Counted from the stretch's first letter, positions 26,331 through 35,863 are shown. The stretch is DNA of 64,000 bases from Salegentibacter agarivorans (GCF_900113135.1 NZ_FOOH01000002.1:62001-126000), one strand, 5' to 3'. The notes: generated from the sequence alone by a model not told the origin. Translations and numbers: made by a program.

Positions 26331-27620
26331 ATGGAAAAGGTACTCATTATAACTTATTATTGGCCACCGGCCGGCGGTCCCGGCGTGCAGCGCTGGCTTA
26401 AGTTTGTGAAGTATTTAAGGGATTTTAATATTGAACCTGTGGTTTATATTCCTGAAAATCCTAATTACCCTATGTTGGATAATTCTTTAGAAAATGAAAT
26501 TCCGGAGGGAATAACTATTCTTAAGAAGCCTATTTTTGAACCTTACCAATTAGCCGGTTTTTTTGCGAAAAACCAAACCAAAACCATTAGCAAAGGAATT
26601 ATTGCTGCAGAGAAAAATCAGTCCTTTTTACAGAAAAGCCTACTTTTTATTCGTGGGAATTTATTTATCCCTGATGCACGGAAGTTTTGGATAAAGCCAT
26701 CGGTGAAATTCCTGAAAACCTATTTGAAAGAAGAAGGTATTAAAAAAATAATTACAACCGGTCCGCCGCATAGCTTGCATCTAATTGGTTTACAATTGAA
26801 GCAAGAACTCGATTTAAAATGGATAGCCGATTTTAGGGATCCCTGGACACAAATTGGGTATCATAAAAAATTGAACCTTACCAAAAGCAGTGAACAAAAG
26901 CACAAAGACCTGGAACGGGAGGTATTAAATTCTGCCGACCAAATTATCACCACTAGTTTTACCACAAAAGCTGAGTTTGCTAAAAAAACCAGTAAACCAA
27001 TAAGCGTAATTACTAACGGATTTGATGCTGAAGAAAATGAAGCAACAACCACCGACTTAGATACTAAATTCAGTATTTCTCATATCGGTTCTTTACTTTC
27101 AGAAAGAAATCCCGAAAATTTTTGGAAAGCCATAGCAGATCTTGTTCATGAAAATTCAGCTTTTTCAGAAGATCTGGAATTAATATTAGCGGGTACGGTA
27201 AGTGAAGAAGTAATTGCTTCAATTAAATCTGTGGGATTAGGGGAGAAGCTTCAGTTATTGGGTTATGTAAGTCATAGGCAAGCAATCGCACTTCAACAAA
27301 AAAGCAGGTTATTAGTATTAATTGAAATTGACAGTGAAGAAACTCGCGGAATTATTCCGGGGAAGTTATTTGAATATTTAAGTTCAAAAAGGCCCATATT
27401 AGCTATTGGACCCGAAAAATGGGATGTTCAGAAAATATTGCAGCAAACCAGATCTGGAGAATATTTTCAATATTCAGAAAAAGACCGACTTAAAAGTCTA
27501 ATTTTAAAACATTACGATGCTTATAAAAAAGGCAACGGTAATTTTATAAAAGGAGTTATTCAGCAATATCACAGAAGAAATCTTACGCAAAATCTGGCCA
27601 GTTTAATAAAGAGCCTATAG
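26331..27620 (+). CDS. Glycosyltransferase, family 4-like
   Basis: This 429-residue protein has a GT-B fold. It begins MEKVLIITYYWPPAGGPGVQR, a start typical of GT4-like enzymes with the glycine-rich N-terminal loop. A second-domain segment around residues 240-345 includes HIGSLLSERNPE and LLVLIEIDSEETRGIIPGKLFEYL, where the final glutamate of the E-x7-E-like motif is in LFEYL. It would transfer a sugar from a nucleotide-sugar donor in the cytoplasm. Its position between YfhO and a flippase supports a role in extracellular glycan synthesis; donor and acceptor are unknown. Confidence 0.88.
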   Translation: MEKVLIITYYWPPAGGPGVQRWLKFVKYLRDFNIEPVVYIPENPNYPMLDNSLENEIPEGITILKKPIFEPYQLAGFFAKNQTKTISKGIIAAEKNQSFLQKSLLFIRGNLFIPDARKFWIKPSVKFLKTYLKEEGIKKIITTGPPHSLHLIGLQLKQELDLKWIADFRDPWTQIGYHKKLNLTKSSEQKHKDLEREVLNSADQIITTSFTTKAEFAKKTSKPISVITNGFDAEENEATTTDLDTKFSISHIGSLLSERNPENFWKAIADLVHENSAFSEDLELILAGTVSEEVIASIKSVGLGEKLQLLGYVSHRQAIALQQKSRLLVLIEIDSEETRGIIPGKLFEYLSSKRPILAIGPEKWDVQKILQQTRSGEYFQYSEKDRLKSLILKHYDAYKKGNGNFIKGVIQQYHRRNLTQNLASLIKSL

Positions 27621-27624
27621 AATT

Positions 27625-29088
27625 ATGGGAATAATAATCAAGCAATCTTTTAAAAACCTAATTACCACCTATTTTGGTTTTGCGATTGGCGCGATTAATA
27701 CTTTGTTTCTATTCACCTACTTCCTGGAGCCCGAATATTATGGGTTGGTGACCTTTTTACTTTCAGCGGCAAGTTTGCTTTGGCCTTTTATGGGATTTGG
27801 AGTTCACAGTACATTAATAAAATTCTTTACTTTTTATAAAACCAGGGAAGAAAAAGATAGGCTGCTAAATTTAGTGCTGTTTTTACCGCTAATCGTTTCA
27901 CTCTTGCTGGGATTAATAGTGGCTTCTGGTTATTCATTTTTAATCAATTATTTTACCCAGGGTAACGGATTGGTGCGACCGTATATTTGGCTAATTTTTT
28001 TAATAGGTTTTGCCACCGCCTATTTTGAAATCTTTTTCGCCTGGTCTAAGCTTTTTTATAAAAGTGTATTCGGAAACTTTATGAAGGAGGTTTTTCATAG
28101 GTTCTGCATCAGTTTATTGCTTTTAGGAGTTTATTTTAACTGGATTACAGTGCATCAATTTATCTACTGTATTGCAGGGGTTTTTATTCTGCGACTTATT
28201 GCAATGAAGATCTATGCGTTTTCGCTCTATTTGCCGCGTTTAAATTTTAAGTTCCCAAAAAACTTATCACCGGTTTTAAAATATACCTCGCTAATTCTTA
28301 TTGCGGGTTCAGTCGCTACCGCTTTATTAGATTTAGATAAAGTGATGATAGAATATTTTATGCCGATAGAAAACGTGGCTATCTACGGAATTGCAATTTA
28401 TATCGCTACGGTAATTTCGGTGCCGCAAAAAGCTATGCACCAAATTACAAACCCCATGACGGCTGAATTTCTTAATACCAAAAATAAAAAAAGCCTTGAA
28501 GAGCTTTATAAAAAGAGTTCTTTAAACTTATTGATTGTAAGCTTACTCATTTTTATCCTAATAATCACTAACGTAAAACAGCTTTACGAACTTATTCCCG
28601 ATGAATATGAGTTGAGTATATTGGTAGTTTTATTAATCTCCCTGGTAAAGCTTTATGATAATCTTCTTGGGAATAATAACAGTATTCTTTTTAATTCAGA
28701 TTATTACCGAATTGTACTGTTTATAGGTGTTCTTCTTGTTTTTGTAGCCTTTGTTTTAAATTTGATATTTATTCCCAGCTTTGGGATAGAAGGAGCGGCA
28801 ATTGCAAGTTTTATAGCTTTTTTTATATATAATTCTTCTAAAATCTGGTTGGTGCATAAAAAGTTTAATTTCCTTCCGTTTACTTCAAAAACCTGGTTGG
28901 TACTTTTTACCGGAATAACCCTTTCAATTGGGTTTTATTTCTGGGATTTCGGTTTTCATCCAATTTTAAATATCGCACTTAAATCTATTTTAATAGGAAT
29001 AAGCTATGTGGGACTAGCTTATTTTCTGAATTTTTCTTCAGAAGTGAATTCTATAATTAATAAGGTTTTGGGTATAAAAATCTCTTAA
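27625..29088 (+). CDS. Polysaccharide flippase (MOP superfamily, Wzx-like)
   Basis: The 487-residue protein has 12-14 transmembrane helices spread evenly along its length and a short loop pattern like that of Wzx/MurJ-type lipid-linked oligosaccharide flippases. The first helix starts KQSFKNLITTYFGFAIGAIN, which matches the usual Wzx beginning. It would move lipid-linked glycan units across the inner membrane. It starts 4 nt after the glycosyltransferase stop codon and ends at a strong terminator, closing the three-gene unit. Confidence 0.88.
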   Translation: MGIIIKQSFKNLITTYFGFAIGAINTLFLFTYFLEPEYYGLVTFLLSAASLLWPFMGFGVHSTLIKFFTFYKTREEKDRLLNLVLFLPLIVSLLLGLIVASGYSFLINYFTQGNGLVRPYIWLIFLIGFATAYFEIFFAWSKLFYKSVFGNFMKEVFHRFCISLLLLGVYFNWITVHQFIYCIAGVFILRLIAMKIYAFSLYLPRLNFKFPKNLSPVLKYTSLILIAGSVATALLDLDKVMIEYFMPIENVAIYGIAIYIATVISVPQKAMHQITNPMTAEFLNTKNKKSLEELYKKSSLNLLIVSLLIFILIITNVKQLYELIPDEYELSILVVLLISLVKLYDNLLGNNNSILFNSDYYRIVLFIGVLLVFVAFVLNLIFIPSFGIEGAAIASFIAFFIYNSSKIWLVHKKFNFLPFTSKTWLVLFTGITLSIGFYFWDFGFHPILNIALKSILIGISYVGLAYFLNFSSEVNSIINKVLGIKIS

Positions 29089-29093
29089 AAACG

Positions 29094-29131
29094 GGAAACC
29101 CCCGAAGCTTTTGAGGCTTCAAGGGGTTTCC
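29094..29131. terminator. Intrinsic terminator after the flippase gene
   Basis: A long stem, GGAAACCCC with GAAGC paired with GCTTC and GGGGTTTCC around the short loop TTTTGAG. The right side lacks a long T-run, so efficiency is uncertain, but it also sits at the end of the converging gene. Confidence 0.7.
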
Positions 29132-29168
29132 AACTAACCAACCAAAAAATTAAATTATGAATTCTTTA

Positions 29169-30374
29169 TTATCTGTTATTCACATTTCGTGCCGAACTTC
29201 TTCCTCGAGAAGAAGAATTTGAAGTTCTAGCCGAAGATCGTGTATTCGTACTGCTTTTTGCCGCTTGTGTGTTATTACTTCTATTACTACTTCTGGTGGT
29301 AGTCTGCGTTCTTCTTGGGCTGGGAGCGGTAGTGGCTCTACTTGTTTGTCTCGTAGGAGTACTTTTTACAGTTCTACTATTCCTTGCAGAGGAGTTTACA
29401 TTTGTATTAGAAGATCTACTGGTATTTACTGCAGCTCGTCTTGTATTCACACTTGAATTTGCATCAACTCTTGTACGGTTATTTCTGCTTTTCACAACAT
29501 CGCTAGTATTAGTACTTCTGGATGATCTTACAGCATTTCCTCGAGAATTGGTGCTACTATTTTTTTCTGATCTAATCGTTCTGCTTCTGTTAGCGGTGTT
29601 ATTAGATCTTTCAGAATAAGCGTTGCTTCTTACATTTCTTGTATTTAAAGCTACACGAGATTCGTCACCTCTAATATCTTTTATATCACGTCTTTCAGAA
29701 GTTCTTCTTCCTTTATTATAAGAAACCGCTTGTTGATTTGGCCTGTAAAAATTTTGATGCACATTACTAGAATAATGATTATTATAATAATTTACGTGTT
29801 GCACGTAAGTAACGCGGTTTGGCTGATAGTAAGCCCTATAAGGCTGTCCAAATACTATGCTCACACTACTGCGAGGTCTTGAATAATACTGGTGCCACGG
29901 CCTGTAAACATAAGTGTTATTATAATGATTTATAAATCCTGTATAGTTGGTGATTCGGTTAAAACGGTTGTAATGGATATGTAAACCACCAACTCTTGCA
30001 ATACGGCCACGACGGTTATAATCTATAAAAACATCACCGGCACGAATAATTCTTCCGTAGTAATCATAAAAAACCGGAACACTTTCAATTTGAATTACAG
30101 CTCCATAATCGTCATACTGCACATACGCATCATAATTATGCCCTGCGTTATAACTGATATTCATATTTGGAGTAGAAATATTTACTATACTGGTTCTTCT
30201 GAATTCCGGATTATAATAGAAATCAAATTCCCCGTTGGGATAAACGGCAAACTCAACGCCGTTTTCAACGAAAATAAAGGCATTATTATAGGCATTACGA
30301 GGCATAGCTTCTGAAGCAGCCTTTGCCGAAATACCAATAAATAAAAAGCTGAATAAAATGGCGATATTTTTCAT
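29169..30374 (-). CDS. Secreted protein with a long Arg/Ser/Asn/Thr-rich disordered tail
   Basis: The 401-residue product has a signal peptide (residues 1-19, ending AKAA). Residues about 20-165 form a Tyr/Asn-rich region with repeating short strands such as DYYGRII and FIDYNRRGRIARVGG, which may be a beta-sheet domain. From about residue 205 to the end the sequence is almost only R, S, N, T and A, with no hydrophobic core, strongly basic and probably unfolded. I do not recognise a named family, though similar proteins occur in flavobacteria. The tail could bind polyanions such as LPS, DNA or exopolysaccharide; this is speculation. It is its own transcription unit. Confidence 0.8.
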   Translation of the reverse strand: MKNIAILFSFLFIGISAKAASEAMPRNAYNNAFIFVENGVEFAVYPNGEFDFYYNPEFRRTSIVNISTPNMNISYNAGHNYDAYVQYDDYGAVIQIESVPVFYDYYGRIIRAGDVFIDYNRRGRIARVGGLHIHYNRFNRITNYTGFINHYNNTYVYRPWHQYYSRPRSSVSIVFGQPYRAYYQPNRVTYVQHVNYYNNHYSSNVHQNFYRPNQQAVSYNKGRRTSERRDIKDIRGDESRVALNTRNVRSNAYSERSNNTANRSRTIRSEKNSSTNSRGNAVRSSRSTNTSDVVKSRNNRTRVDANSSVNTRRAAVNTSRSSNTNVNSSARNSRTVKSTPTRQTSRATTAPSPRRTQTTTRSSNRSNNTQAAKSSTNTRSSARTSNSSSRGRSSARNVNNR

Positions 30375-30450
30375 GGTTTGCGTTTTATGTTGTTAAAGAG
30401 ATTCTCATTTAGAATCAATATATAAAATACAAACCGCGTGCCAAAAAAAG

Positions 30451-30484
30451 AAAACCTCTAAAAAAGCTTGTTTTTAGAGGTTTT
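30451..30484 (-). terminator. Intrinsic terminator after uvrA
   Basis: Stem AAAACCTCTAAAAA paired with TTTTTAGAGGTTTT, loop AGCTTG, in the 190-nt gap between uvrA and the next gene on the same strand. Confidence 0.82.
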
Positions 30485-30564
30485 ATATAGAAAATCGAAT
30501 AATTCAGTAGAAAATCTTCAATAGAAATGAAATTTAGCGTGTATTTATTCAGAAATAATAATCG

Positions 30565-33351
30565 CTATAATTTTTCTTTGAGATACTTGGCGGTAAAAGA
30601 TTTTTTCGATTTAATAATTTCTTCCGGAGTGCCGTTTGCCACAATATTTCCGCCGTTTACTCCTCCACCAGGGCCAATATCAATAATATGATCGGCACAT
30701 TTCACCAGGTCCATATTGTGTTCTATCACCACCACGCTATGTCCTTTTTCGATAAGTGCATTAAATGATTTCAATAGCTTTTTAATATCGTGAAAGTGAA
30801 GTCCTGTGGTAGGTTCATCAAAAATGAACAATGCTTTTTCTTTGGTAGCTCCTTTTACTAAGAATGAAGCCAGTTTTATTCTTTGCGCTTCACCACCTGA
30901 TAGGGTAGAAGAGCTTTGCCCCAATTGCACATAACCTAAACCAACGTCTTGTAATGGTTTAAGTTTTCTAACAATTTTATCGAGTTTGTTTTCGGCAAAA
31001 AAGCTAGTGGCGTCATCGATGGTCATATTCAGTACATCGTCAATATTTTTTCCTTCAAACTGAACTTCCAGCACATCTGTTTGAAAACGTTTCCCATTAC
31101 AGGCTTCACATTCTAAATGAACATCGGCCATAAACTGCATTTCTATGGTAACTTCGCCTTCGCCTTTGCAAACTTCGCAACGCCCACCTTCTACATTAAA
31201 AGAAAAATGTTTGGGTTTAAAACTTCGAATATTAGATAATTTTTGATCAGAAAAAAGGTTTCGAATATCGTCGTAAGCTTTAATATAGGTTACGGGATTG
31301 GAGCGGGAAGATCTACCAATTGGATTTTGGTCTATATATTCTACGCTCCCCAGGTTTTTAAAATCTCCTTCAATATCGGTATACTGGCCAGCTTTTTCTC
31401 CATAACCTCCAATTTTCTTTTGAACTGCCGGATAAAGAATTTTCTTTACCAGCGTACTTTTTCCACTCCCTGAAACCCCGGTTATGGCAGTAAAGGTTTT
31501 AAGAGGAATTGTTACATCTATATTCTGAAGGTTATTTTCTCTTGCTCCCAAAATCCTGATTTCCCCTGAAGCTTCTCTGCGCTCTTTAGGTACGGGAATT
31601 TCCTCTTTTCCATTAAGATATTGAGCGGTGAGCGAATTTGATTTTAAAATTTGCTTTAGCGTTCCCGTCGCTACAACTTCACCTCCGTGGGTTCCTGCTT
31701 CGGGGCCAATATCAATAATTTCATCGGCAGCATTCATAATATCCTCATCGTGTTCTACCACAATTACGGTGTTGCCAAGATCACGCAAGTTATGAAGCAC
31801 CCCAATTAAGCGTTCCGTATCGCGCGGATGCAAACCAATAGAAGGTTCGTCTAAGATATACATAGAACCCACTAAACTACTTCCCAGGGAAGTTGCCAGG
31901 TTAATTCGTTGTGATTCACCACCAGACAGCGTGTTTGACTTTCTGTTTAAAGTGAGATAATCTAAACCAACTTCCGATAAAAATTTGAGTCGGTTATTGA
32001 TTTCTGTTAAAAGCCTTTTTGCTATTTGTTGGTCGTATTCGTTTAATTTTAAATCGTCAAAAAATTCCCGCACTTTATCTAATGGTTTTTCAACGAGATT
32101 GGTAATGCTATGCCCGGCAATTTTTACATATTCGGCCTCAGGGCGTAATCTTTTCCCTTTACAGGTGCTACAGCGGGTTTTTCCGCGATAGCGGGAAAGC
32201 ATCACTCTATTCTGAATTTTATAAGCTTTGCTTTCTAAAAACTGGAAGAAATCGTTTAGACCTTCAAAATGTTTATTTCCATTCCAAACCAAATCTTTTT
32301 GTTCCTGCGTAAGCTGAAACCAGGGTTTATGAATTGGAAAATCGAATTTATGCGAATTATTTACTAATTGATCCCGGTACCAGCTCATACTATCGCCACG
32401 CCAGGGAAAAATTGCATTTTCGTAAATTGAAAGTCCTGTATTTGGAATCACAAGATCTTCATCAATTCCAATTACATCGCCATAACCTTCGCATTTAGGG
32501 CAGGCACCATAAGGATTATTAAAGCTGAATAAATGAACGTTAGGTTCAAGGAAACTAATCCCATCTAACTCAAATTTATTGCTGAAATGTCGTTTTTTTC
32601 CTGATTTTAAGTTTTCAATATAAAGTTCGCCTTTTCCTTCAAAAAAGGCAGCATCGGTAGCATCTGCTAATCTATTGTAAAAGTCTTCTTCATCTTTGGT
32701 GATAATTCGGTCTACGACTAATAAAGTATCTTTAGCTTTAATTTTTTCAAGATCTGCCTCATCTATTCTAAGAACATCGTCTTTTACTTTAATACGGCTA
32801 TAACCTTGCTGCGCGAGAACCTTAATTTTTTCAGCAAGAGTTCTTCCTTCTTCTATATGAATTGGAGCCAGCAAGAGTAATTTTTCACGCTCTTCAAAAG
32901 ATTTTACGTGATCTATTACATCGGCCACGCGGTCTCGTTTTACCTCGTTGCCTGAAATAGGAGAGTAGGTTCGCCCAATTCTCGCATAAAGTAATTTAAG
33001 GTAATCGTAAATCTCCGTAGATGTACCCACGGTAGAACGTGGATTGGTGGAATTTACTTTTTGCTCAATAGCTATGGCGGGAGCGATTCCTTTTATATAG
33101 TCAACTTTGGGCTTATTTAATCGGCCTAAAAACTGGCGTGCATAAGAAGATAGACTTTCAACATAGCGGCGTTGGCCTTCAGCATACAGCGTATCGAAGG
33201 CTAAACTGGATTTTCCCGAACCCGAAAGTCCGGTAATTACCACCAATTTATTCCTCGGGATAACTACATTTATATTCTTAAGATTGTGCAGTTTTGCACC
33301 TTTTATGATGATATTTTCTTTAGGATTTACCTCGGCAACGTCAATATTCAT
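30565..33351 (-). CDS. uvrA: Excinuclease ABC subunit A
   Basis: The 928-residue protein is a full UvrA, the damage sensor of nucleotide excision repair. It has two ABC ATPase modules: Walker A GLSGSGKS at residues 41-48 and GVSGSGKST in the second half, plus two ABC signatures ([14 protein letters not shown] and [14 protein letters not shown]). Zinc-binding pairs are seen in [25 protein letters not shown] and CEACNGKRF. UvrA dimers load UvrB on damaged DNA. A TACCTTTG box lies upstream on the minus strand (33376-33383). The gene is a single unit with its own terminator. Confidence 0.98.
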   Translation of the reverse strand: MNIDVAEVNPKENIIIKGAKLHNLKNINVVIPRNKLVVITGLSGSGKSSLAFDTLYAEGQRRYVESLSSYARQFLGRLNKPKVDYIKGIAPAIAIEQKVNSTNPRSTVGTSTEIYDYLKLLYARIGRTYSPISGNEVKRDRVADVIDHVKSFEEREKLLLLAPIHIEEGRTLAEKIKVLAQQGYSRIKVKDDVLRIDEADLEKIKAKDTLLVVDRIITKDEEDFYNRLADATDAAFFEGKGELYIENLKSGKKRHFSNKFELDGISFLEPNVHLFSFNNPYGACPKCEGYGDVIGIDEDLVIPNTGLSIYENAIFPWRGDSMSWYRDQLVNNSHKFDFPIHKPWFQLTQEQKDLVWNGNKHFEGLNDFFQFLESKAYKIQNRVMLSRYRGKTRCSTCKGKRLRPEAEYVKIAGHSITNLVEKPLDKVREFFDDLKLNEYDQQIAKRLLTEINNRLKFLSEVGLDYLTLNRKSNTLSGGESQRINLATSLGSSLVGSMYILDEPSIGLHPRDTERLIGVLHNLRDLGNTVIVVEHDEDIMNAADEIIDIGPEAGTHGGEVVATGTLKQILKSNSLTAQYLNGKEEIPVPKERREASGEIRILGARENNLQNIDVTIPLKTFTAITGVSGSGKSTLVKKILYPAVQKKIGGYGEKAGQYTDIEGDFKNLGSVEYIDQNPIGRSSRSNPVTYIKAYDDIRNLFSDQKLSNIRSFKPKHFSFNVEGGRCEVCKGEGEVTIEMQFMADVHLECEACNGKRFQTDVLEVQFEGKNIDDVLNMTIDDATSFFAENKLDKIVRKLKPLQDVGLGYVQLGQSSSTLSGGEAQRIKLASFLVKGATKEKALFIFDEPTTGLHFHDIKKLLKSFNALIEKGHSVVVIEHNMDLVKCADHIIDIGPGGGVNGGNIVANGTPEEIIKSKKSFTAKYLKEKL

Positions 33352-33449
33352 GCTTATTTTTCTAGTTCAGAAATGCAAAGGTACTTAATAAGAAGCAGTG
33401 TAAAAAGCCATAAAAATCCTATTGTAATGTTAAAAATTTAAACTTTTGT

Positions 33450-33481
33450 TTGCTTTTGTTAAATATATCTTGCTATATTTG
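33450..33481 (+). promoter_or_regulatory. Promoter of the sigma factor gene
   Basis: TTG at 33450-33452, a 21-nt spacer and TATATTTG at 33474-33481 fit the Bacteroidota consensus. The leader to the ATG is about 100 nt. Confidence 0.6.
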
Positions 33482-33589
33482 GTCATTCAAAAATCATAAA
33501 ACTACACCTGCCTATAGCATAAAGTTACTTTTAGAAACTAAATAACCTAACCTCAGGAGCCCCAACCGTCCTGAACAAAAGTAACTGAT

Positions 33590-34174
33590 ATGAATAACGT
33601 TGAAATCACTGACGCTGTTCTTGTGCGTGAATACATGCAAGGAAATGAAATCGCCCTAAGCAAACTTATAAACAGGCACCAACACCGAATTTATAGTTTT
33701 ATTTTTTCTAAAGTTTTTGACAGGGATGTTGCTGAAGATATTTTTCAGGACACCTTCATCAAAGTCATTAATACCCTTAAACGTGGAAAATATAATGAAG
33801 AAGGTAAATTTCTTCCCTGGGTAATGCGAATTGCGCATAACCTGGTTATTGACCATTTTAGAAGAAATAAACGTATGCCTAAATTTGATAATAGTGGCGA
33901 CTTTAATATTTTTTCGGTTTTAAGTGATTCTGAATTGAATATTGAAACTCAAATTATTAAAGACCAGATTGAAAATGATGTAAAAGAGCTCATTAAAGAA
34001 TTGCCTGAAGATCAATTAGAGGTTCTTACTATGAGAATTTACAAGGATATGAGTTTTAAAGAAATTTCTGAGCGTACCGGTGTAAGTATTAATACGGCTT
34101 TGGGAAGAATGCGCTACGCTTTAATCAATCTTAGGAAGATTATTGAAAAACATAATTTGGTTTTAACAAACTAA
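33590..34174 (+). CDS. RNA polymerase sigma-70 factor, ECF-type
   Basis: This 194-residue sigma factor has region 2 at about residues 22-92 (DVAEDIFQDTFIKV and the WVMRIAHNLVIDHFRR segment) and region 4 at about 135-185 (LPEDQLEVLTMRIYKDMSFKEISERTG), a helix-turn-helix for the -35/-33 element. The two-domain form without region 3 marks it as ECF-type. No membrane anti-sigma factor or SusCD pair is nearby, so it is not a classical iron- or glycan-sensing unit. A 50-codon ORF follows directly and could be a partner. The start ATG follows a promoter with a leader of about 100 nt. Confidence 0.92.
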   Translation: MNNVEITDAVLVREYMQGNEIALSKLINRHQHRIYSFIFSKVFDRDVAEDIFQDTFIKVINTLKRGKYNEEGKFLPWVMRIAHNLVIDHFRRNKRMPKFDNSGDFNIFSVLSDSELNIETQIIKDQIENDVKELIKELPEDQLEVLTMRIYKDMSFKEISERTGVSINTALGRMRYALINLRKIIEKHNLVLTN

Positions 34175-34233
34175 TCTATAATATTCCTCAAAAGATTGCG
34201 TTAGAATAAGAAACCAACGCAAAATATTATCTA

Positions 34234-34386
34234 ATGAGGAAACTTTACACTAAAAAAATATCAAAAAAAGATCAGTTTAAGGACTTGAATCCCAAAAAAG
34301 AAACGGTAGAGTTTCTTTTAAATTATTCAAAAGCATTAAGAGTGGTGGAAACCCGAGGAATTAAATTCGGTACAATTCTTAATTAG
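34234..34386 (+). CDS. Small basic protein, 50 aa, next to the sigma factor
   Basis: ATG at 34234, TAG at 34384-34386. The product is basic at the N-terminus (KKISKKDQFKDLNPKKE) and then forms a likely amphipathic helix (VEFLLNYSKALRVVE) and a short C-terminal strand. It starts 59 nt after the sigma factor stop, with no terminator between, so the two are probably co-transcribed. I recall similar short proteins behind ECF genes in flavobacteria but cannot confirm that here. A regulator of the sigma factor is a possibility only. Confidence 0.65.
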   Translation: MRKLYTKKISKKDQFKDLNPKKETVEFLLNYSKALRVVETRGIKFGTILN

Positions 34387-34394
34387 TATTTAGA

Positions 34395-34543
34395 AAAGTG
34401 GCTGTTTGAAAATCTCTGTTTTTCGTCAAGCTGTCCGGAAGTTTCGGGTTTCAGCTTCTAACATGTTTTTCACTTTAACATCTTATATCCTGAAATAAAT
34501 TCAGGATGACGTTCTTAAGAGATTTTCAGTCAGCCACTTTATT
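34395..34543. terminator. Large hairpin terminator with palindromic repeat inside
   Basis: Outer arms AAAGTGGCTG..TTGAAAATCTCT (34395-34417) pair with AGAGATTTTCAGTCAGCCACTTT (34519-34541), followed by a T-rich tract. A family A repeat fills the loop. The hairpin lies between the converging sigma factor unit and nth. Confidence 0.65.
34424..34511. repeat. Dispersed palindromic repeat, family A (full-length copy)
   Basis: Ends CGTCA and TGACG, with the right palindrome TCCTGAAATAAATTCAGGA intact and the left one (AAGCTGTCCGGAAGTTTCGGG..CAGCTT) expanded. The middle CTTCTAACATG is shared with copies at 8716, 45804 and 60823. Confidence 0.85.
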
Positions 34544-34550
34544 TTTAAAT

Positions 34551-35207
34551 CTATTTTTTCTTTTTATAATATTCGCTAATCACAGTTTTTCTCCCTATTT
34601 CTTTGGTAATAATATCTTTATCAAGATCCCAACCTCTTGCCGGTGAATATTGGCGACCGTACCAAATAATTTGTAAATGAAGTTTATTCCAAAGATCTTT
34701 TGGAAATAGGCGTTTTGCGTCCTTTTCGGTTTGAGTCACGTTTTTTCCGTTGCTTAAATTCCAGCGATACATTAATCTATGAATATGGGTGTCTACCGGA
34801 AACGCAGGAACGTTAAAAGCCTGAGCCATAACCACACTTGCTGTTTTATGGCCCACTGCCGGTAAAGCTTCAAGGGCTTCAAAATTTGGGGGAACCTCAC
34901 CATTGTATTTATCCAGTAAAATTTCAGATAAACCGTGAATTCCTTTAGATTTCATAGGAGAAAGACCCACTGGTTTAATAATTTCCCGAATTTCTTCTAC
35001 TGAAAGTTTTACCATAGCCTTTGGGTTATCGGCAATTTCAAATAGTTTTGGCGTGATCTGGTTTACCTTTACATCGGTACTTTGTGCTGAAAGTAGTACT
35101 GCAATCAATAAAGTATAAGGATCTTTATGGTCTAAAGGAATTGGAATTTCAGGATAAATATCGTTTAAGGTATCAATTACGAACTGTACCTTTTCTTGTT
35201 TGGTCAT
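34551..35207 (-). CDS. nth: Endonuclease III-like DNA glycosylase lacking the iron-sulfur cluster cysteines
   Basis: The 218-residue protein is an HhH-GPD glycosylase. The helix-hairpin-helix LPAVGHKTA holds the catalytic lysine (around residue 121), and PVDTHIHR has the catalytic aspartate. Both match E. coli Nth, which removes oxidised pyrimidines and nicks the abasic site. The C-terminal [4Fe-4S] loop (C-x6-C-x2-C-x5-C in E. coli) is absent: the sequence reads SPARGWDLDKD and there is not one cysteine in the whole protein. The remaining fold looks complete, so it is probably active. I recall Bacteroidota Nth proteins often ending this way. Confidence 0.92.
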   Translation of the reverse strand: MTKQEKVQFVIDTLNDIYPEIPIPLDHKDPYTLLIAVLLSAQSTDVKVNQITPKLFEIADNPKAMVKLSVEEIREIIKPVGLSPMKSKGIHGLSEILLDKYNGEVPPNFEALEALPAVGHKTASVVMAQAFNVPAFPVDTHIHRLMYRWNLSNGKNVTQTEKDAKRLFPKDLWNKLHLQIIWYGRQYSPARGWDLDKDIITKEIGRKTVISEYYKKKK

Positions 35208-35325
35208 ATTGTTTAAATTTACTCGATAAGTGAGATTATAACTTCGACCTTTATGTCGAAATTTTAAAAATTAAATCTAATCCTTTGGTTAGGCCGAAGG
35301 ATAAATTATTGCAAAAATAAGAATT

Positions 35326-35781
35326 ATGACAACATTAGAAGCGGGTGACAAAGCCCCTGAATTTTCAGTAAAGGATCAGGATGGAAATACAGTAAAATTA
35401 TCAGATTTTAAAGGTAAAAAGTTAGTATTGTTTTTCTATCCCAAAGCGAGTACTCCGGGTTGCACAGCAGAGGCCTGTAACCTAAGAGATAACTGGGAGC
35501 GTTTTCAGGAAAAAGGTTATGCGATTCTGGGCGTGAGTGCCGATACACAGAAAAGACAAAGCAATTTTAAAAATAAATACGAATTTCCTTTTCCATTGTT
35601 AGCCGATGAAGACAGGGAAGTTATCCAGGCTTACGGTGTTTGGGGACCAAAGAAATTTATGGGAAAGGAATATGACGGAATTCACCGAACCACCTTTATT
35701 ATTGATGAAGATGGTAAAATTGAAGAGGTAATTAAAAAGGTAAAAACCAAAGAGCATACAGCTCAAATTCTCTCTGAATAA
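35326..35781 (+). CDS. bcp: Thioredoxin-dependent thiol peroxidase (Bcp/PrxQ family)
   Basis: This 151-residue peroxiredoxin has the peroxidatic cysteine in STPGCTAEAC (about residue 46), with a second, resolving cysteine five residues later, the classical Bcp/PrxQ arrangement. The segments GDKAPEFSVKDQDG and FYPKASTPGC are family signatures. It reduces hydrogen peroxide and lipid hydroperoxides with thioredoxin in the cytoplasm. It is transcribed toward a converging gene, with a repeat between them. Confidence 0.95.
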   Translation: MTTLEAGDKAPEFSVKDQDGNTVKLSDFKGKKLVLFFYPKASTPGCTAEACNLRDNWERFQEKGYAILGVSADTQKRQSNFKNKYEFPFPLLADEDREVIQAYGVWGPKKFMGKEYDGIHRTTFIIDEDGKIEEVIKKVKTKEHTAQILSE

Positions 35782-35792
35782 ATTTAAGTAAA

Positions 35793-35850
35793 TGTCACTC
35801 TGGGTGCAGTTGAAATGTTTAAAAACTCTCTGACTGCGCTCTGGCTGACA
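35793..35850. repeat. Dispersed inverted repeat, family B
   Basis: Inverted ends TGTCA..TGACA; the inner arms CTGGGTGCAGTTGAA and CTCTGACTGCGCTCTGG are partly complementary. Similar TGTCA/TGACA elements with GCGCAGTCGA-like cores are common in flavobacterial genomes (recalled). It is the only copy in this window. Confidence 0.6.
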
Positions 35851-35863
35851 ATTCTTTTTAGAA

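Noticed and set aside
29265-29619. ORFs on the plus strand opposite the Arg/Ser-rich tail
   Set aside because: They mirror the low-complexity codon pattern of the minus-strand gene and give Leu/Val-rich or Ser/Thr-rich strings without a start context.
35793-35850. Attachment site or phage remnant
   Set aside because: No integrase or phage gene nearby; it is a short inverted repeat of a type that recurs in these genomes.
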